NCBI GenBank assembly: GCA_018894105.1 | Contig: CM032117.1 | Location: forward strand, 50,874,503 to 50,938,502 | DNA from: Jacaranda mimosifolia | Taxonomy: Eukaryota > Streptophyta > Magnoliopsida > Lamiales > Bignoniaceae | DNA: 64,000 bases | Direction: 5' to 3' | Shown here: positions 12,133 to 24,248 of the stretch, in pieces | Position numbering within the stretch: the stretch's first letter is position 1 | Layout of the letters: each line of letters opens with the position of its first letter | Notes under the pieces: generated by a model | The model's input: only the letters and a program-made list of their open reading frames with translations | The model's database searches: none | Told to the model about the DNA's origin: nothing | Translations under genes and position numbers: made by a program

Positions 12133-13920
12133 GGGCTTATTTATAAAAATACAGTAAAAAAATTGAATATTTATAAAACTACCGTAATTTTCAAAAGGTT
12201 ACATGTAAAGCGTGGCCTGGAGCCACGCCTTTACTTGGCTGAAATTTTTTTTTTTTAATAAATAAAACAAAGGGCCACGCCTCTCGCATGGGAAATTCAT
12301 GCAAGAGAGGCGTGGCCTCAGGGCATGCCTTTAGCATGGCCATCTCATGCAACACTGGCGTGGTCAGGCCACGCCTCTTCATGCAATTTTTTTTTTAATT
12401 TAAAAAGTGAATTTTTAAATTAAAAATTGAAAAGGTGTGCATGCAATTTTTTTTATTTATTAAAAAGTGAATTTTTAAATTAAAAATTGAAGAGGCGTGG
12501 CCTCTCTTTCATGCAATTTTTTTTTAACTAAAAATTAAAGAGGCGAGGCCTCTTTTGCATGGAATTTTTTGTTTTTTTTTTTATTAAAAATTGAAGGCAA
12601 TGCCTCTTCCATGCAATTTTTTTTTATATTAAAAATTGAAGAGTCGTGGCCTTGCATGAAATTTTTTTTTCCACTTTTTTTAATTAAAAAGTGAAGAGGT
12701 ATGGCCTTGGCTGATTTTTTTTTTTTTTTGTAAAACATCCACAAAGGCATGCCACGCCTTTTGCATGGTAAAGATGTGTTTTAAAATACAGTCAAGAGTG
12801 GTATATATACAGCAATATATGATGTAAGCTCTATTAATACATTCTTTAAGAAATATTTTAATCATAATTAATACGTATAATTTGAAGAAACTATCACATA
12901 ATGTTTTTACCAACTTGATCCTATTTATGTATTCCACTTATAAAACCCACCATTCACATAACTTTATCATTTATTTATTTTTTTAATATTTAAAAAGTGA
13001 ACTCAAATGAGAGATGATCCATTTTTGTAGCGTGGGCGTGGATATACATGGTTAGATAGAAAAAAAAAATGGTCATTGTCAATGCCAATGTATCTTGAAT
13101 GACAATGACTAATATCATGTAGCATTTTGCTTTGTTTCTTAACTTTGAATTCCAAATTTGATTTCAACTACATAAGACAGAGCTAGAATATTAACTTATA
13201 ATACTAGATATATTTAATTTTTGCAAGTATAATATGTAACACTCACTATTTAATTAAAGAACAATGTATGGATTTTATTTTTTAAGTATGTTAGTGAAAT
13301 ATGACATAGATTAGAACTGTCTAAAATTTTTGAAAATTTTGACCAAATATAAAATAATATATTTTAAATTAAATTATAATAATATCATACTTACTACTCA
13401 AATTTAATTTTATTTATTTTCAAAAATATATATTAAATGTATAATTTTTAATTTTATTTATATAAAATAAAATATATATTTAATAAATGTATATTAAATA
13501 TATATTTTTCATAAATCAAATTTAATTTTATTTATTTCATAAATTTAAAAATTATTTATTCAAATTTTAAATATAAAATAACATATTGAACGAAAAATTG
13601 CATGCACGCCTCTTCAATTTTTAATTTAAAAATTCACTTTTTAAATAAATAAAAAAAATTGCATGAAGAGGCGTGGCCTCACGCCTCTGTTGCATGAAAT
13701 TGCCATGCTAAAGGCATGGCCTCACTCTTGCATGAAATTTGCCATGCGAGAGGCGTGGCCTCTTTGTCACGCCTCTCTGTTTTATTTATTAGAAAAAAAA
13801 AATTTCAGCCAACTAAAGGCGTGGCTCCAGGCCACGCTTTACGGTAATTTTGTAACCTTTTGAAAACTACGGTAGTTTTATAAATATTCAGTTTTTTTAC
13901 TGTATTTTTATAAATAAGCC
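12133..13920. mobile_element. Non-autonomous Mutator-like element with GCGTGGCC hairpin modules
   Basis: The ends are inverted copies: GGCTTATTTATAAAAATACAG on the left (with one extra G) and its complement on the right. The similarity extends roughly 330 bp inward (12133-12470 against 13595-13920). The flanks GCCAAAACC (12124-12132) and ACCAAAACC (13921-13929) match at 8 of 9 bases, fitting the 9-bp TSD of Mutator-like elements. Both arms are packed with GCGTGGCC/GGCCACGC motifs, which themselves form small palindromes (for example GCGTGGCCTGGAGCCACGC). No transposase is encoded. It sits at the left edge of the MBD pseudogene array, and array sequence resumes directly to its right. Confidence 0.78.
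12380..12720. repeat. Tandem array of ~45-65 bp modules inside the Mutator-like element
   Basis: About five or six degenerate units follow each other. Each consists of an AAAAATTGAAGAGGC-type start, a GTGGCCTC core, a TGCATGAA-type linker and a long T-run. Unit length varies, mainly by T-run length. The array lies just inside the left terminal inverted repeat. Confidence 0.7.
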
Positions 13921-14846
13921 ACCAAAACCTTCTTGATTGTGTTCAGGCGTGCAAGCCCACTCCACACTAGAAGAAGGGTGTAGAGCAAAAAATGTTGTGG
14001 AGTGTCTCGCAACAATAGCTATAGGAGGCTGCCCAATTTTTGTTGATTCAACTATGTATTGCTCCTCTAGAATTTTAATGGTTTGATTCTCTAAAGCTAA
14101 TCATTTCAGGGTAAACGCATATTTATTTTAATTTGTTTTGGTAGTTTAGATTACTCTTATAAGTTCATGTAAAAATATTGAACATCTAATATTCTCATTG
14201 TCATGTATCTTAACTACTACTATGTGGCACTTTAAAGAGAGGCTGCATTGTATGGAAGAACTTGATAAACTATTTCAGTGGTTAACAAAAAATATAGTTT
14301 TTCTGTGCTTCATTCTTTAAACACAAACCAATAAGTTGTTGGAGGATGTCATTTTAGAGCATGGAGCTTTTGCTTTGACATAAATTGTTGGCTTAGATAT
14401 GATATCTAGCACTTCACGTTTTGGGCACTTTGCTGATCATTCGAAATATCAACTAGAAGATGCTAACATCTCTTGTTTTTCTTTTCAACTCCGAGTTCCA
14501 CTAGGTGGAAGTAATGTTGCCAAACATAAAGCGCTTTTTCAACTTTTTTAATCGACAAGGGAAGTGTTCCTCTGGCATGTTATATAATGCTCTCTCTTGC
14601 CCTTAAACATTTAGGATTTATCGAAGGCAAAATTGTAAAATTGATCCTGTACTTATGTCTTACTGACAAAAATTGATTTTACTTTTTGAGTCGTAAAATT
14701 GGTATACTATCTTTAAAAATTTGACAATTTTAAAACAAATTGGACTTGAATTTCAATTGTGCGCGGCCATCACATGGTGGCCTATCAACCCAAACACCTA
14801 CTTCTTTCCTATGTGGCATATGGCTTGATAATTTCTATTTACATGT

Positions 14847-14848
<2 letters not shown>

Positions 14849-14887
<39 letters not shown>

Positions 14888-14901
14888 AGAGAGAGAGAGA
14901 G
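14849..14901. repeat. (AC)n(AG)n microsatellite
   Basis: About 18 AC units followed by about eight AG units, within the left arm of the Mutator-like element. Confidence 0.95.
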
Positions 14902-15507
14902 TAAATCTTAATTTTTTTAAAAAAATTAAGTAATAAACCAATAAAAAAGCAAAAACCAATAAAGAAGCAAAAATCAATAGAACAAATTATAATGCAATTT
15001 AAAAATTATACATTAGAAATTAAAATACCCAAATTTCCTCAAAATTTACAAGGATTTATTCTATATAAATTTATCATATTAATTTTTTTTAAAAATCTAG
15101 TGCATCACTTTAAACTATATAAATTTAATAGATTTGAGTTAAATATTTAATTATGTTAAAATAGTAATGTAGCTAAAATAATTTAATTACAGTTAATTAA
15201 AGTTAATTAAGATATAAAATTTAATAAAAAAATTTAAAATATAAGATTAAAACATACTATCTTAGAATATATAATTTTAACAATTGATGATAATATTCAA
15301 TAATATAAATAATAATAAATATATCTAAAATAATTTAATTGAATTTATTTATTAATTAAATAAAAATTTAGCTTACATAATTAATAATATATAATTTAAA
15401 TTACGTACTTAACAATATAAAATATAAGTATATCTAAAAATATATTTATTTATTAATTAAAAATAATAATAATCATATTTTTTTTTTCAAAAAAAAATTA
15501 ATATGTA

Positions 15508-15970
15508 TGTTACCCATCCCTCCCCCCACCTCCCACCTCCCACCTCTCCCCTCCCCTGCGGCCTTCTCCCAACCCTGGTTGTTGCTGGCCAGCAGCCACT
15601 TGGGCATGGCAGTCGCATGAGCCATTGGCTACCCCGCAACCTTTCCCTTTCTCCTTCTCCTTCCCCCACCGACCCAATCACCCACTCCCCTTCCCTAACC
15701 ATGGCCGCCGCTAGCCAGCAACCGCCTGAGAGTGGCAGCTGCATGGGCTAGCAGCCACCCCAAAGAGCCACTAGAACCTCTCATCTTCCCTTACCCCCCA
15801 CAAAACCACCCCCCATTCCTCCAGCCGCGGCCACCGCTAATTAACGGCCGCTTGAACCTGGCAGTGGCCATGCTAGCGGCTGCTTGGTCATGGCGGCAGC
15901 ATGGCCAGCCACCAGGCAGATCTGGACCGGCCAGATCTGACGGCTAGGCCATGGCGGTGGGGGAGGGGGG
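15508..15970. other. GC-rich core of the Mutator-like element
   Basis: About 460 bp of very GC-rich sequence lie in an otherwise AT-rich element. It is C-rich at the left (CCCACCTCCCACC), G-rich at the right (GGTGGGGGAGGGGGGG), and full of GCCATGGC- and GGCCAGC-type words. Open frames occur on both strands, but none resembles a known protein. It could be captured host sequence, as in Pack-MULEs, or an amplified simple repeat. A core of the same style occurs at 50345-50660. Confidence 0.6.
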
Positions 15971-16640
15971 GTTTATTTAGAATATATATATATATGTATA
16001 TATGTATGCATGTATGTATATAAAATGTATATATTTTTCAAGATTTATGAATTTTTATTTTTTTGGTTTTTTACATATAAATTTATTATTATTATTATTA
16101 TTATTTTTTTGCTTTTTTTGCATATTTTTTTTATTTTTTTGTTGAAGTGGCAATTTGAGTCGCCACATCATATGCCATGTAGGAGAGTGGGGATATGTTT
16201 GATGATGTGGGGCCAAATCAGCTGCCACACAAACACTGGTCGCCCGCAATTGAAATTCGGGCTCAATTTGTCCTCAAATTATTAAATTTTTAAAGGTAGT
16301 ATACCAATTTTGCAATCCAAAAAGTTAAAGTCAATTTTTGCCAATAAGGCACAATTACAGGACCAATTTTGCAATTTTGCGTTTATCGAACATAAGCATT
16401 AATGTTGCATTTGTTGGTTTTACAATGTCATACAAATGGATTGTGACATTACAATTTAATTTAAAATCTTTACTAATTTTTAGTTTATGCTACTTGCATA
16501 TGAAAATATGATGATAATTGTTTTATAATAATTATACACGTGTATCGCACGAGCATCTTTCTAGTATAATGTAAACTAGCCATAAATTTTAAATTTGGTT
16601 ATTTTAATGGCTCTAAGTTGTTATATTTCTACTAGGTGAT

Positions 16641-19035
16641 TGAAGCAAATACACATTGAAAAATGTAATACATGTTTTAAAATGATTTTTGTACATGCTA
16701 ACCTATTTTTATCCATTAAAAATATTTAGTTATTACATGTACTACGTACTGTTAAAAGATCACATCAATCTAAATCTAGTGATGTGAGAATCCTTGTTAA
16801 TTGTATTTCATAGTTTTCAATAGTTTCTATTTGCTTTTCTATTTCTAAACTAAATTTAGTGTGCGTTTAAGTTCAATATCAAAAGAAGGTCATGGTTGAT
16901 TGATGGCGACTAAGGAAAGTGTCAAAGAGTGTAAAAATAACCAATTGTCGTGCTGAACAAAGCTGAGGGCATGGAAAGAGCATGTGATTTCCAAAGAGAA
17001 GAGCAATCACATTGTTCATTATCTCCTAAAGGACACTACAGAAATTTTCTTCTTGCTATTATGGGGATAGATAGCACTCTACGACACACGACCATTTGGC
17101 AATAGATGACTTCATTCATGTGTTGATGCCCACAAGCTACATCCACGCTAGAAAAAGTGTGTAAAGTAAGAAAAGATGTCGAGGAGAATCTCACACTATG
17201 AGCTTAGGAGACGAGCTAACTTTCGCTAATTCAAATTTGTACTGCTCCTTTAGAATTTTAACGATTTGATTCTATAAAAATATTGATTTATATGGGATCA
17301 TGTGTATATAGTTTTAGTTGCTCTGTTAGATTTTAGATTACGCTTATATGTTCATATAACAACATAGAACAAAATATTATATGGATCATTAGCTCTGAGG
17401 CGAGCACTTCACATAAATACTGAAGAAAATTTAGAAGTTTTCTTAATAGTTCTTTGTTATAATCAGATCCATGGAATTTATGTTCTCTTTGTTGCCAATG
17501 GAGGCCAGTTGGAGGGATTTTTTTTTTTTTTTTTCTTGGTTAATTTTGGTTGCTAGTCGTAGCCAATAGTAATCTTAATTTCTTGATAAATTTTAGTTCA
17601 TATAAAAATATTGAGTAAAGTATCACAAGTATAATCAGCTCTAAAATGAGCAATTGCATGAAAAGTGCATCAATATTGAAGAAAATTTATAATTTTATAT
17701 TATTCATGGTTATATTTGTCCCAATGGGAATTGGTTTTTGCCAATGCTGGCCAATTAGTATTATTTTATAATTTCTTATATGATTTAGTGGCTATGGGAG
17801 TTTTAAGATATTCGAAAACAAATTTAAATGGGACTTAAGTACAAGTAGAATTGAGTAAGTTGATTTTTTTGATAATTATAGTTTTATAAAGAAATAACAC
17901 AGATGCAAGTATGACATCCAAAAAGTGTACAAACCTGAAAAGTTGTACATAATTCAATGTATCAAATGTTGAAATGGAGGCTTATATCCACAAAAGAAAG
18001 TACGAGGCACTGATAGAAACTTGTTAAAATATTATTTTCAATATCCACAAAAGAAAAGTATGAGAAAATGACAAAAAATTGTTAGAATATTCTTTTCAAT
18101 ATGAAACAACTCCTTGATGGCGACCTAACATATTATATGTAAATGAATTAGCCATGAGTTGCATAGCAACGTATGTTGGGAAATGAACAAACCAAACACT
18201 CCTTAATCTCATATTGATTGGGAACGAGTTATACAAATCAAAGTTGGAGGACCCACAAAGTTTGCTAGTACGTATCTAACATATAATGTTTTGGTTTCAT
18301 TGCTCATATAGTCATATGTTTAAATAGTAGAGATTTGGCTTCATACATCCAATATTCTAATTGTTGTGTATCTTAACTGTTATTATTTGAACCCTCTAAA
18401 GATATGCTGCAATGTACGACTGAATTATGTAAGCTGTTTCTGTGGCTAATAATAATAGCATAGCTTTTCTATGCTTCATTCTTAAATGCAAAATCATTCA
18501 CAATGGGAGGATGTTCATTTTAGTGCATAGATCTTTCGCTTTAACATAAATTTTAAGCTTAGATATCTGATAATTCAAAGCTTAGGTACTTTGCCGAGCA
18601 TCTGAAATATCAACTAAATGGTGTTGCTACCTTTCAATTTTATTTTCAACCTGGAGTTTTATTAAGTGGAAGGAATGTTGCCAAACATCGAGCTCTTTAA
18701 AGTTTTTCAAATGATAGGGGAGGTGTTCCTTTGGCATGTTATATAATTCTCTCTTGCCCTTAAACATTGTGGATTTATTGATTAAAAGTATTAGTGTTAC
18801 ATATCTTGGTTTTACAATATCAAACAAATGGATTCTGTCATTACTATTTAATTAAATATCTTTACTACTTTTCAATTTATGCAACTCATATAAAAAATAT
18901 GAATGATAATTGTTTTTAAATAATTATAAATGTGCATTGAATGAGCACTATTCTAGTCTTTTTGTAAACTAACTTTAAATTTTAAATTTGGTTATTTATA
19001 ATGACTCTCTGTTGTCATTTATTACCAAGTGATTG
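16641..19035 (+). pseudogene. MBD array unit 2
   Basis: A near-complete degenerate unit. Around 17895-18290 it matches the CW exon of the intact gene: TTGTACATAATTCAATGTATCAAATGTTG corresponds in outline to the Cys-x2-Cys region, but a lost base and a TGA right after the second Cys codon break it. The stretch of about 60 bp around 17990-18060 is duplicated within the unit. Exons 3-4 are matched at about 18360-18720, including the CTTAGGTAC acceptor region and GTTGCCAAACATCGAGCTC. Multiple stops and indels make it a pseudogene. A block at about 16960-17260 that has no counterpart in the intact gene recurs in units 3 and 4. The Copia element at 19036 interrupts the end of the unit. Confidence 0.78.
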
Positions 19036-19702
19036 TGTTGATTTGCCTTGAAATTTGGGCTAAAATTAATGAGGAACGGAAGAAACGAAGTGAAACGGAG
19101 TCGAGCGGGCAAAATGGGAGATTGGAGCACGCCCCGGCGTCCGTTGGTAGAACGCCACACATCGGGGCGTGAGGCGGCAACGCCCATGCACGGAAACAGG
19201 CAGTAGCAGTCGTGATGTGTGCCCGGCCACGAGGAGTGCCATGCCCGGGCACATAGTCCACTAGAATGTTGTGCCAGGGTGCGCGGCATATTGTGACGCT
19301 GTGACAGGGCACAAGTTGCGTGTGCCTTGGCATGGCAGTTTTTGTTTTGGAGCAATTTTACATGTTTATGGGTGCCCGACACACGGCGCAAGGCCTATGG
19401 GCCAAATTTTAGGTTGCGTTTTCTTTCAGGACAAGTTGAGTCAGACTATACACGAGTTGTTCTAACTACTTTTGAGATAGTTTTTTCAATACGGAATTTA
19501 GAATGAGGGTGTTAGGTGTTCTCGTGAGATTTGTGCGACTCAAATTTGTTCTTACTATCTTGATTTGAAATCAATAAGATTCTTTCTTTGTCGGGTGGAT
19601 TAGGCACATTGCCGAACCACGTTAAATCTTGTTGTCAGTTTTCATTGAATTACTTTACTGTTATTTCATAGTTTTCATAGTAGATCCTCCTGGGTTACAA
19701 CA
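19036..19702 (+). repeat. Copia 5' LTR
   Basis: A 667-bp LTR from TGTTGATTTG to GGGTTACAACA. The first 300 bp are unusually GC- and CpG-rich compared with the surrounding sequence. It pairs with 23636-24248, which is about 50 bp shorter. Confidence 0.88.
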
Positions 19703-19705
19703 AAC

Positions 19706-19720
19706 TGGTATCGGAGCCAG
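19706..19720 (+). other. Copia primer binding site
   Basis: TGGTATCGGAGCCAG lies 3 bp after the 5' LTR. It matches the common plant TGGTATCAGAGC primer site, complementary to the 3' end of initiator methionine tRNA, with one change. Confidence 0.8.
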
Positions 19721-22700
19721 TTGGATCAGATGTCGGCCATGAAGTATGAGGTAAAGAAATTCAATGGGAAGGACGACTTTGGGCTATGGAAGATGAAGAT
19801 GCATGCCCTTCTATGTCAACAAGGTTTACAGAGAGCATTAAAGGACAGAGATTTCTTGCTAGAGACGCTGACAGATGAGGAGAAGGATGAGTTCATGGCG
19901 AAGACTTATAATACTCTAGTGTTATCATTGACAGATAACGTACTGAGAGAGGTCACCACGAAAAATACACCAGCGAAATTGTGGACGAAGCTGGAGATTC
20001 TCTATATGACGAAGTCCCTGACGAATCGATTGTATTTAAAATAGTGGTTATACACATTACGAATGAAGGAAGGTATATTTATTACTTAGCACATTGATTA
20101 TTTCAATAAGGTGATTCTGGATCTCGCTAGTATAGATGTAAAAATTGAAGATGAAGATCAAGTATTAATTCTCTTGTGTTCTCTACCCAAATCCTTTGAG
20201 CACTTGGTTATTACTTTACTGTGTGGGAGAGATATGATTTCAATGGAGGATGTGAATGCCTCATTGAATTCCAATGAATTGAGAAAATATGTCCTGGGCA
20301 GTAACGATAGTGAAAGTAGTGAAGGATTAGTGGCGAAGAGGAGATTGAGAGAAAGGGGAAGAAGTAGAGGTCGATTGAAGTCTCAAACCAAGCCTAGAAC
20401 AAGCGACAAGTGTTTTAAGTGCGGTGGAAAGAGACACTAGAAACAAAATTGTCTGGAATGAGGAAAGACGAAGGATGCAGGTGAAAGTTTTGATAAAAAA
20501 TAGGATTGATGTCGCAGGAATTGTTGAGGATGAGTCTAATGGTGGGCTTGTTCTCAATGTTATTGAGAATTTACTAAGTTCGGAGTGGATTTTAGATAGT
20601 GGCTGTTCCTACCACATGTTCCCACGAGAAGATTGCTTTACCACTTATCAGAAATACGATGGTGGTAAAGTGCTTATGGGAAACGATGCTTTATGCAGGG
20701 CTGTAGGAATTGGCTTAGTTTGTATGAAAATGCACGATGGCATAGAAGGACCCTAACAAATGTGCATCATGTTCCAGATTTGAAGAAAAATATGATATCG
20801 CTAGGTACTCTGGATAAGAATAGCTGTGAGTACAGAGCTCGAGATGGAGTTCTGTGGGTTTCCAAAGGTGCATTGCTTATCATGAAGGGAGACAAGCGGA
20901 ATAGCCTTTACATATTGCATGGCAGCACAATTTTTGGTACTACAACAGTTTTTTCATCAGTTAATGATACCACGAGGTTGTGGCATATGCGGCTTGGGCA
21001 TATGAGTGAAAGGGGGATGTCAAAACTGAGCAACTGGAGAGCTAGATTTCTGCGAGTAGTGTGTGCTTGGCCAGCAACACAGGGTGAAGTCTAGCTCTGT
21101 AGTTCACAGGACCAAGGGCACCTTAGATTACATTCACTCAGATCTTTGGGGGCCTTCTCAAGTTCCTTCAAAGGAAAGTACCAGGTACATGCTGACATTC
21201 ATTAATGACTTATCATGGAGAGTATGGGTGTACATGCTGAAGTATAAGGATGAAGTGTTTGTCAACTTTAAGCAATGGAAACTTTGATCAAGAAGTAGAC
21301 AGGAAATGAGATAAAACGCTTGATGACTAACAACGGATTGGAGTTCTGCAATAAGAAATTTCAGGAATTCTATGATAAGGAAGGAATTGTGAGGCATCGC
21401 ACTGTTGTACATACACCACAGTAGAATGGAGTTGCAGAATGGATGAATAGGACTATCTTGGAAAGAGCTAGATCTATGCTCTTTAATGCCGGGTTGTCTA
21501 AGAATTTTTGGGCAGAAACGGTTAATACTGTTTGTTATTTGGTGAATAGGTCACCATCGACTGCTTTGGTCTCCAAGACACCAATGGAAGTTTGGTCCGG
21601 TTCTCCTACTGATTACTCAAATCTGAGAGTATTTAGGTGTCCAGCCTATGCTTATGTTCGAGATGGGAAGCTTGAGCCAAGGTCTAGGAAGTGCATATTC
21701 CTAGGCTATGTATATGGGGTTAAGGGTTATCGTTTGTGGTGTAATGATGACAAGGTCTTCAAGATGATTATCAACAAGGACGTGACATTTGATGAGTATG
21801 CTATGATAAAGAAAGTGGAGCGGCCCGAAAGTAGTCAACAAGGCATTAAGGAGAAGATGGAGATTGAAATTGATACTTCACAAGTTTCAAAGGGGAAATA
21901 GAAGATGATAGATGAAATTAATGAAAATTTATTATCACCTAATTTGCAGTAGGAAAACAGTTCACTACAAAACTATCATTTGGCTTGTGATAGAGAGAGA
22001 AGGCAGATCAAACTACCACAACAGTTTGCATATTCAGATTTGGTTGCTTATGCTTTGAGTTTAGCCGAGGTGTTTGTGGGTGATGATCCAATTACATACA
22101 AAAAGGCCATTTCCCAACCAGATTCTAATAAATAGGCAGCAACTATGAGTGAAGAGATGGAGTCTCTACACAAAAATAGCACATGAGAGCTGGTTGATGT
22201 TCTTAAAGGGTAGAAGCTTGTAGGTTGCAAATGGATTTACAAGAAAAAGAAAGTGATTCTCGGGGTTGAAGATGCTAGATATAAGGCACAATTGGTTGCT
22301 AAGGATTTTACTCAGAGATAGGGAGTTGACTTCCATGAGGTGTTCTCCCCAGTTGTACAACACACTTTCATTCGTATTTTACTTGCCATGATGGCTCTGT
22401 TTGATATGGAGCTTGAGCAGATGGATGTGAAAAGAATGTTTTGCATGGTGAGTTGGAGGAACAAATATACATGAGCCAACCAGAGGGATTCGTGATTTTG
22501 GGGAAAGAATATCAAGCATATCTCTTGAAGAGGTCTTTATATGGCTTGAAGCAGGCTCCCAAGTAGTGGTATAAAATGTTTGATACTTTTATTCTTATAT
22601 TTGCTGTTGTACATTGATTGCCTCTAGAAACATATCTGACATAAAGAATTTAAAGGCTCTGTTAAGTGAAAATTTTGAAATGAAGGATTTGGGTAGTGCA

Positions 22701-23560
22701 AAAAAGATATTGGGCATGGAGATTATCTGAGATAGACACGTAAGATTATTGTACTTATCTCAACAACATTACATTGAAAAAGTACTTGAGCGATTTGGGA
22801 TGGATAAGTCCAAGCTAGTTAATACGCTACTTGCAGCTCATTTTAGGCTCTCATCAGATCTATCATCGAGTACTGAGGAGGAGGTGGAGCACATGTCTAA
22901 TGTGCCATATGCTAGTGCAATGGGTAGCTTGGTATACGCCATGGAGTGCACTATGCCAGACATTTCACATGCAGTCAATGTTGTGAGCAGGTATATGCAC
23001 AAGCCAGGAAAGACACATTAATAGGCTGTGAAATGGATCATGAGGTATTTGAGAGGATTTGCAGATAGATGTTTGAAGTATAGTCAATTAAATTCTACTG
23101 CTAGAATTATTGGCTATGTGGATATGAATTATGCCTGAGACTTGGACAACAGAAGGTCTATGATTGGGTATGTGTTTTGTGTTTCAAGTTGTATAGTAAG
23201 CTGGAAGGTGACTTTACAATCATCAGTTGCATTATCTACAATAGAAGTTGAGTACATGACTTTGGCTAAAGGCGTGAAGGAAGGTATTTGGTTAAAGGGG
23301 CTGATCGAGGATATGGGTATGGATTCTAAGATTACTATTGTATTTTGTGATAGTTAGAGTGTCACACACTTATCGAAGAATTAAGCTTTTCATGAGAGAA
23401 TAAAGCACATTGATGTGAGGTATCACTTTGTCTGAATATGGTGTCTCAAGGTGTTATTTTGATTGACAAAGTTGGGACTAAGGATAATTCAGCAGATATA
23501 TTGACCAAGACTGTTCCAAGAATCAAATTTGAGTATTACTTGGATTTGATTAACATTTGC
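19721..23560 (+). pseudogene. Copia gag-pol polyprotein, broken
   Basis: Gag begins at 19721 and reads well to 20044, where the first stop falls; the same polypeptide continues at 20111. A CCHC knuckle (CFKCGGKRH, stop, KQNC) lies at 20411-20452. Protease is near 20577-20756 with WILDSGCSYHMF. The pre-integrase HxxH region (LWHMRLGHMSERG) is near 20980-21020, and integrase follows with IHSDLWGP at about 21138 and the stretch 21443-21901. Reverse transcriptase fragments run through about 21960-22760. The Y-x-D-D catalytic region near 22600 is deleted or garbled. RNase H occupies about 23030-23360 (SSVALSTIEVEYMTLAKG). At least ten in-frame stops or frame changes are visible, so no functional product is expected. 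The gag style suggests the Tork/TNT1 lineage, which is a tentative call. Confidence 0.88.
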
Positions 23561-23620
23561 AGACTCAGATAAAGGGCCATTTTGGGGGTAGGGACAAATA
23601 AGATGGATGGTGAATTTGAA

Positions 23621-23635
23621 GTCAAGGTGGAGAAT
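23621..23635 (+). other. Copia polypurine tract
   Basis: GTCAAGGTGGAGAAT is purine-rich and directly abuts the TGTTG start of the 3' LTR, the expected site of plus-strand priming. Confidence 0.7.
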
Positions 23636-24248
23636 TGTTGATTTTTCCTTGAAATTTGGGCTAAACTTGATGAGGAACGGACGAAACGGAGTTGAGCGGG
23701 CAAAATGGGCGACTGGAGCATGCCCCAGCATACGTTGGTAGAACGCCGCACTCCGCAGCGCCCAAGCACGAAAATGGGTAGCAGCAGTCGCAATATGCGC
23801 CCGGGTGCGAGGAGTGCCATATCCAGGTGTAGAGGCCGTTGGAATATCGCGCCTTGGCCCAAGTTGTCTTGGAGTAGTTTTGCATGCCGGGGCATGAGTC
23901 ATGTGCGCCCCGGACGCGACGCAAGGCCCATGGCCAGATTTTGGGTTTTGCGGGTATATATAGTCATTTTCTTTTGGGACAAGTTGAGATAACCATACAC
24001 GAGTGATTCTAACTGCTTTTGAGATAGTTTTCTCAAGATGGAGTTTAGAACAAGGGAGTTAGGCATTTTGTGAGATTTGTGGGACTCAAAGTTGTACTTA
24101 TTATCTTGATTTGAAATCAATAAGATTCTTTATTTGTCGGGTAGATTAAGCACATTGCCGAACAACGTTAAATCTTGTTGTCTGTTTTTATTGAATTACT
24201 TTACTGTTATTTCATAGTTTTCATAATAGATCCTCTTGGGTTACAATA
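23636..24248 (+). repeat. Copia 3' LTR
   Basis: A 613-bp partner of the 5' LTR. It starts TGTTGATTTTTCC and ends GGGTTACAATA, where the terminal CA has mutated to TA. The pair differ by many substitutions and at least one deletion. Confidence 0.86.

Larger units (their letters stand above)
14626..16381. mobile_element. Mutator-like element with perfect 9-bp TSD
   Basis: The 1756-bp element is flanked by a perfect 9-bp repeat TTTATCGAA (14617-14625 and 16382-16390). Its ends are inverted repeats of roughly 140 bp: GGCAAAATTGTAAAATTG on the left and the complement of CAATTTTGCAATTTTGCG on the right. Long TIRs with a 9-bp TSD identify a Mutator-like element. There is no transposase. The interior holds an AC/AG microsatellite, very AT-rich arms and a GC-rich core. 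Confidence 0.87.
13930..16640 (+). pseudogene. MBD array unit 1 (CW exon lost; split by a MULE)
   Basis: First recognisable unit of a degenerate tandem array related to the intact CW-MBD gene at 56204-57424. From about 14200 to 14620 it matches MBD exons 3 and 4 and the intron between them, including CTACTATGTGGCAC, GGAGGATG and GTTGCCAAACAT. The CW-zinc-finger exon is missing: sequence upstream of that exon (to about 14180) joins directly to sequence of exon 3, so this unit carries an internal deletion. Reading frames are broken by stops. The unit is then interrupted by the Mutator-like element 14626-16381 and resumes at 16391. Its left part was probably lost or displaced with the element ending at 13920. 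Confidence 0.75.
19036..24248 (+). mobile_element. Ty1/Copia LTR retrotransposon, decayed
   Basis: The 5.2-kb element has LTRs at 19036-19702 and 23636-24248, both beginning TGTTGATTT and ending in GGGTTACAA plus CA or TA. The flanking 5-mers GATTG (19031-19035) and TATTG (24249-24253) match at four of five bases. A PBS follows the 5' LTR and a purine tract precedes the 3' LTR. Domain order is gag, protease, integrase, reverse transcriptase, RNase H, which defines Copia. Many stops and frame changes, and visibly diverged LTRs of unequal length, show an old inactive copy. It lies inside the MBD array, splitting unit 2 from unit 3. Confidence 0.9.

Noticed and set aside
15487..15951. Open frames on both strands in the GC-rich MULE core
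   Set aside because: Open frames in both directions through C- and G-runs reflect the scarcity of stop codons in GC-rich DNA. No motif was recognised.
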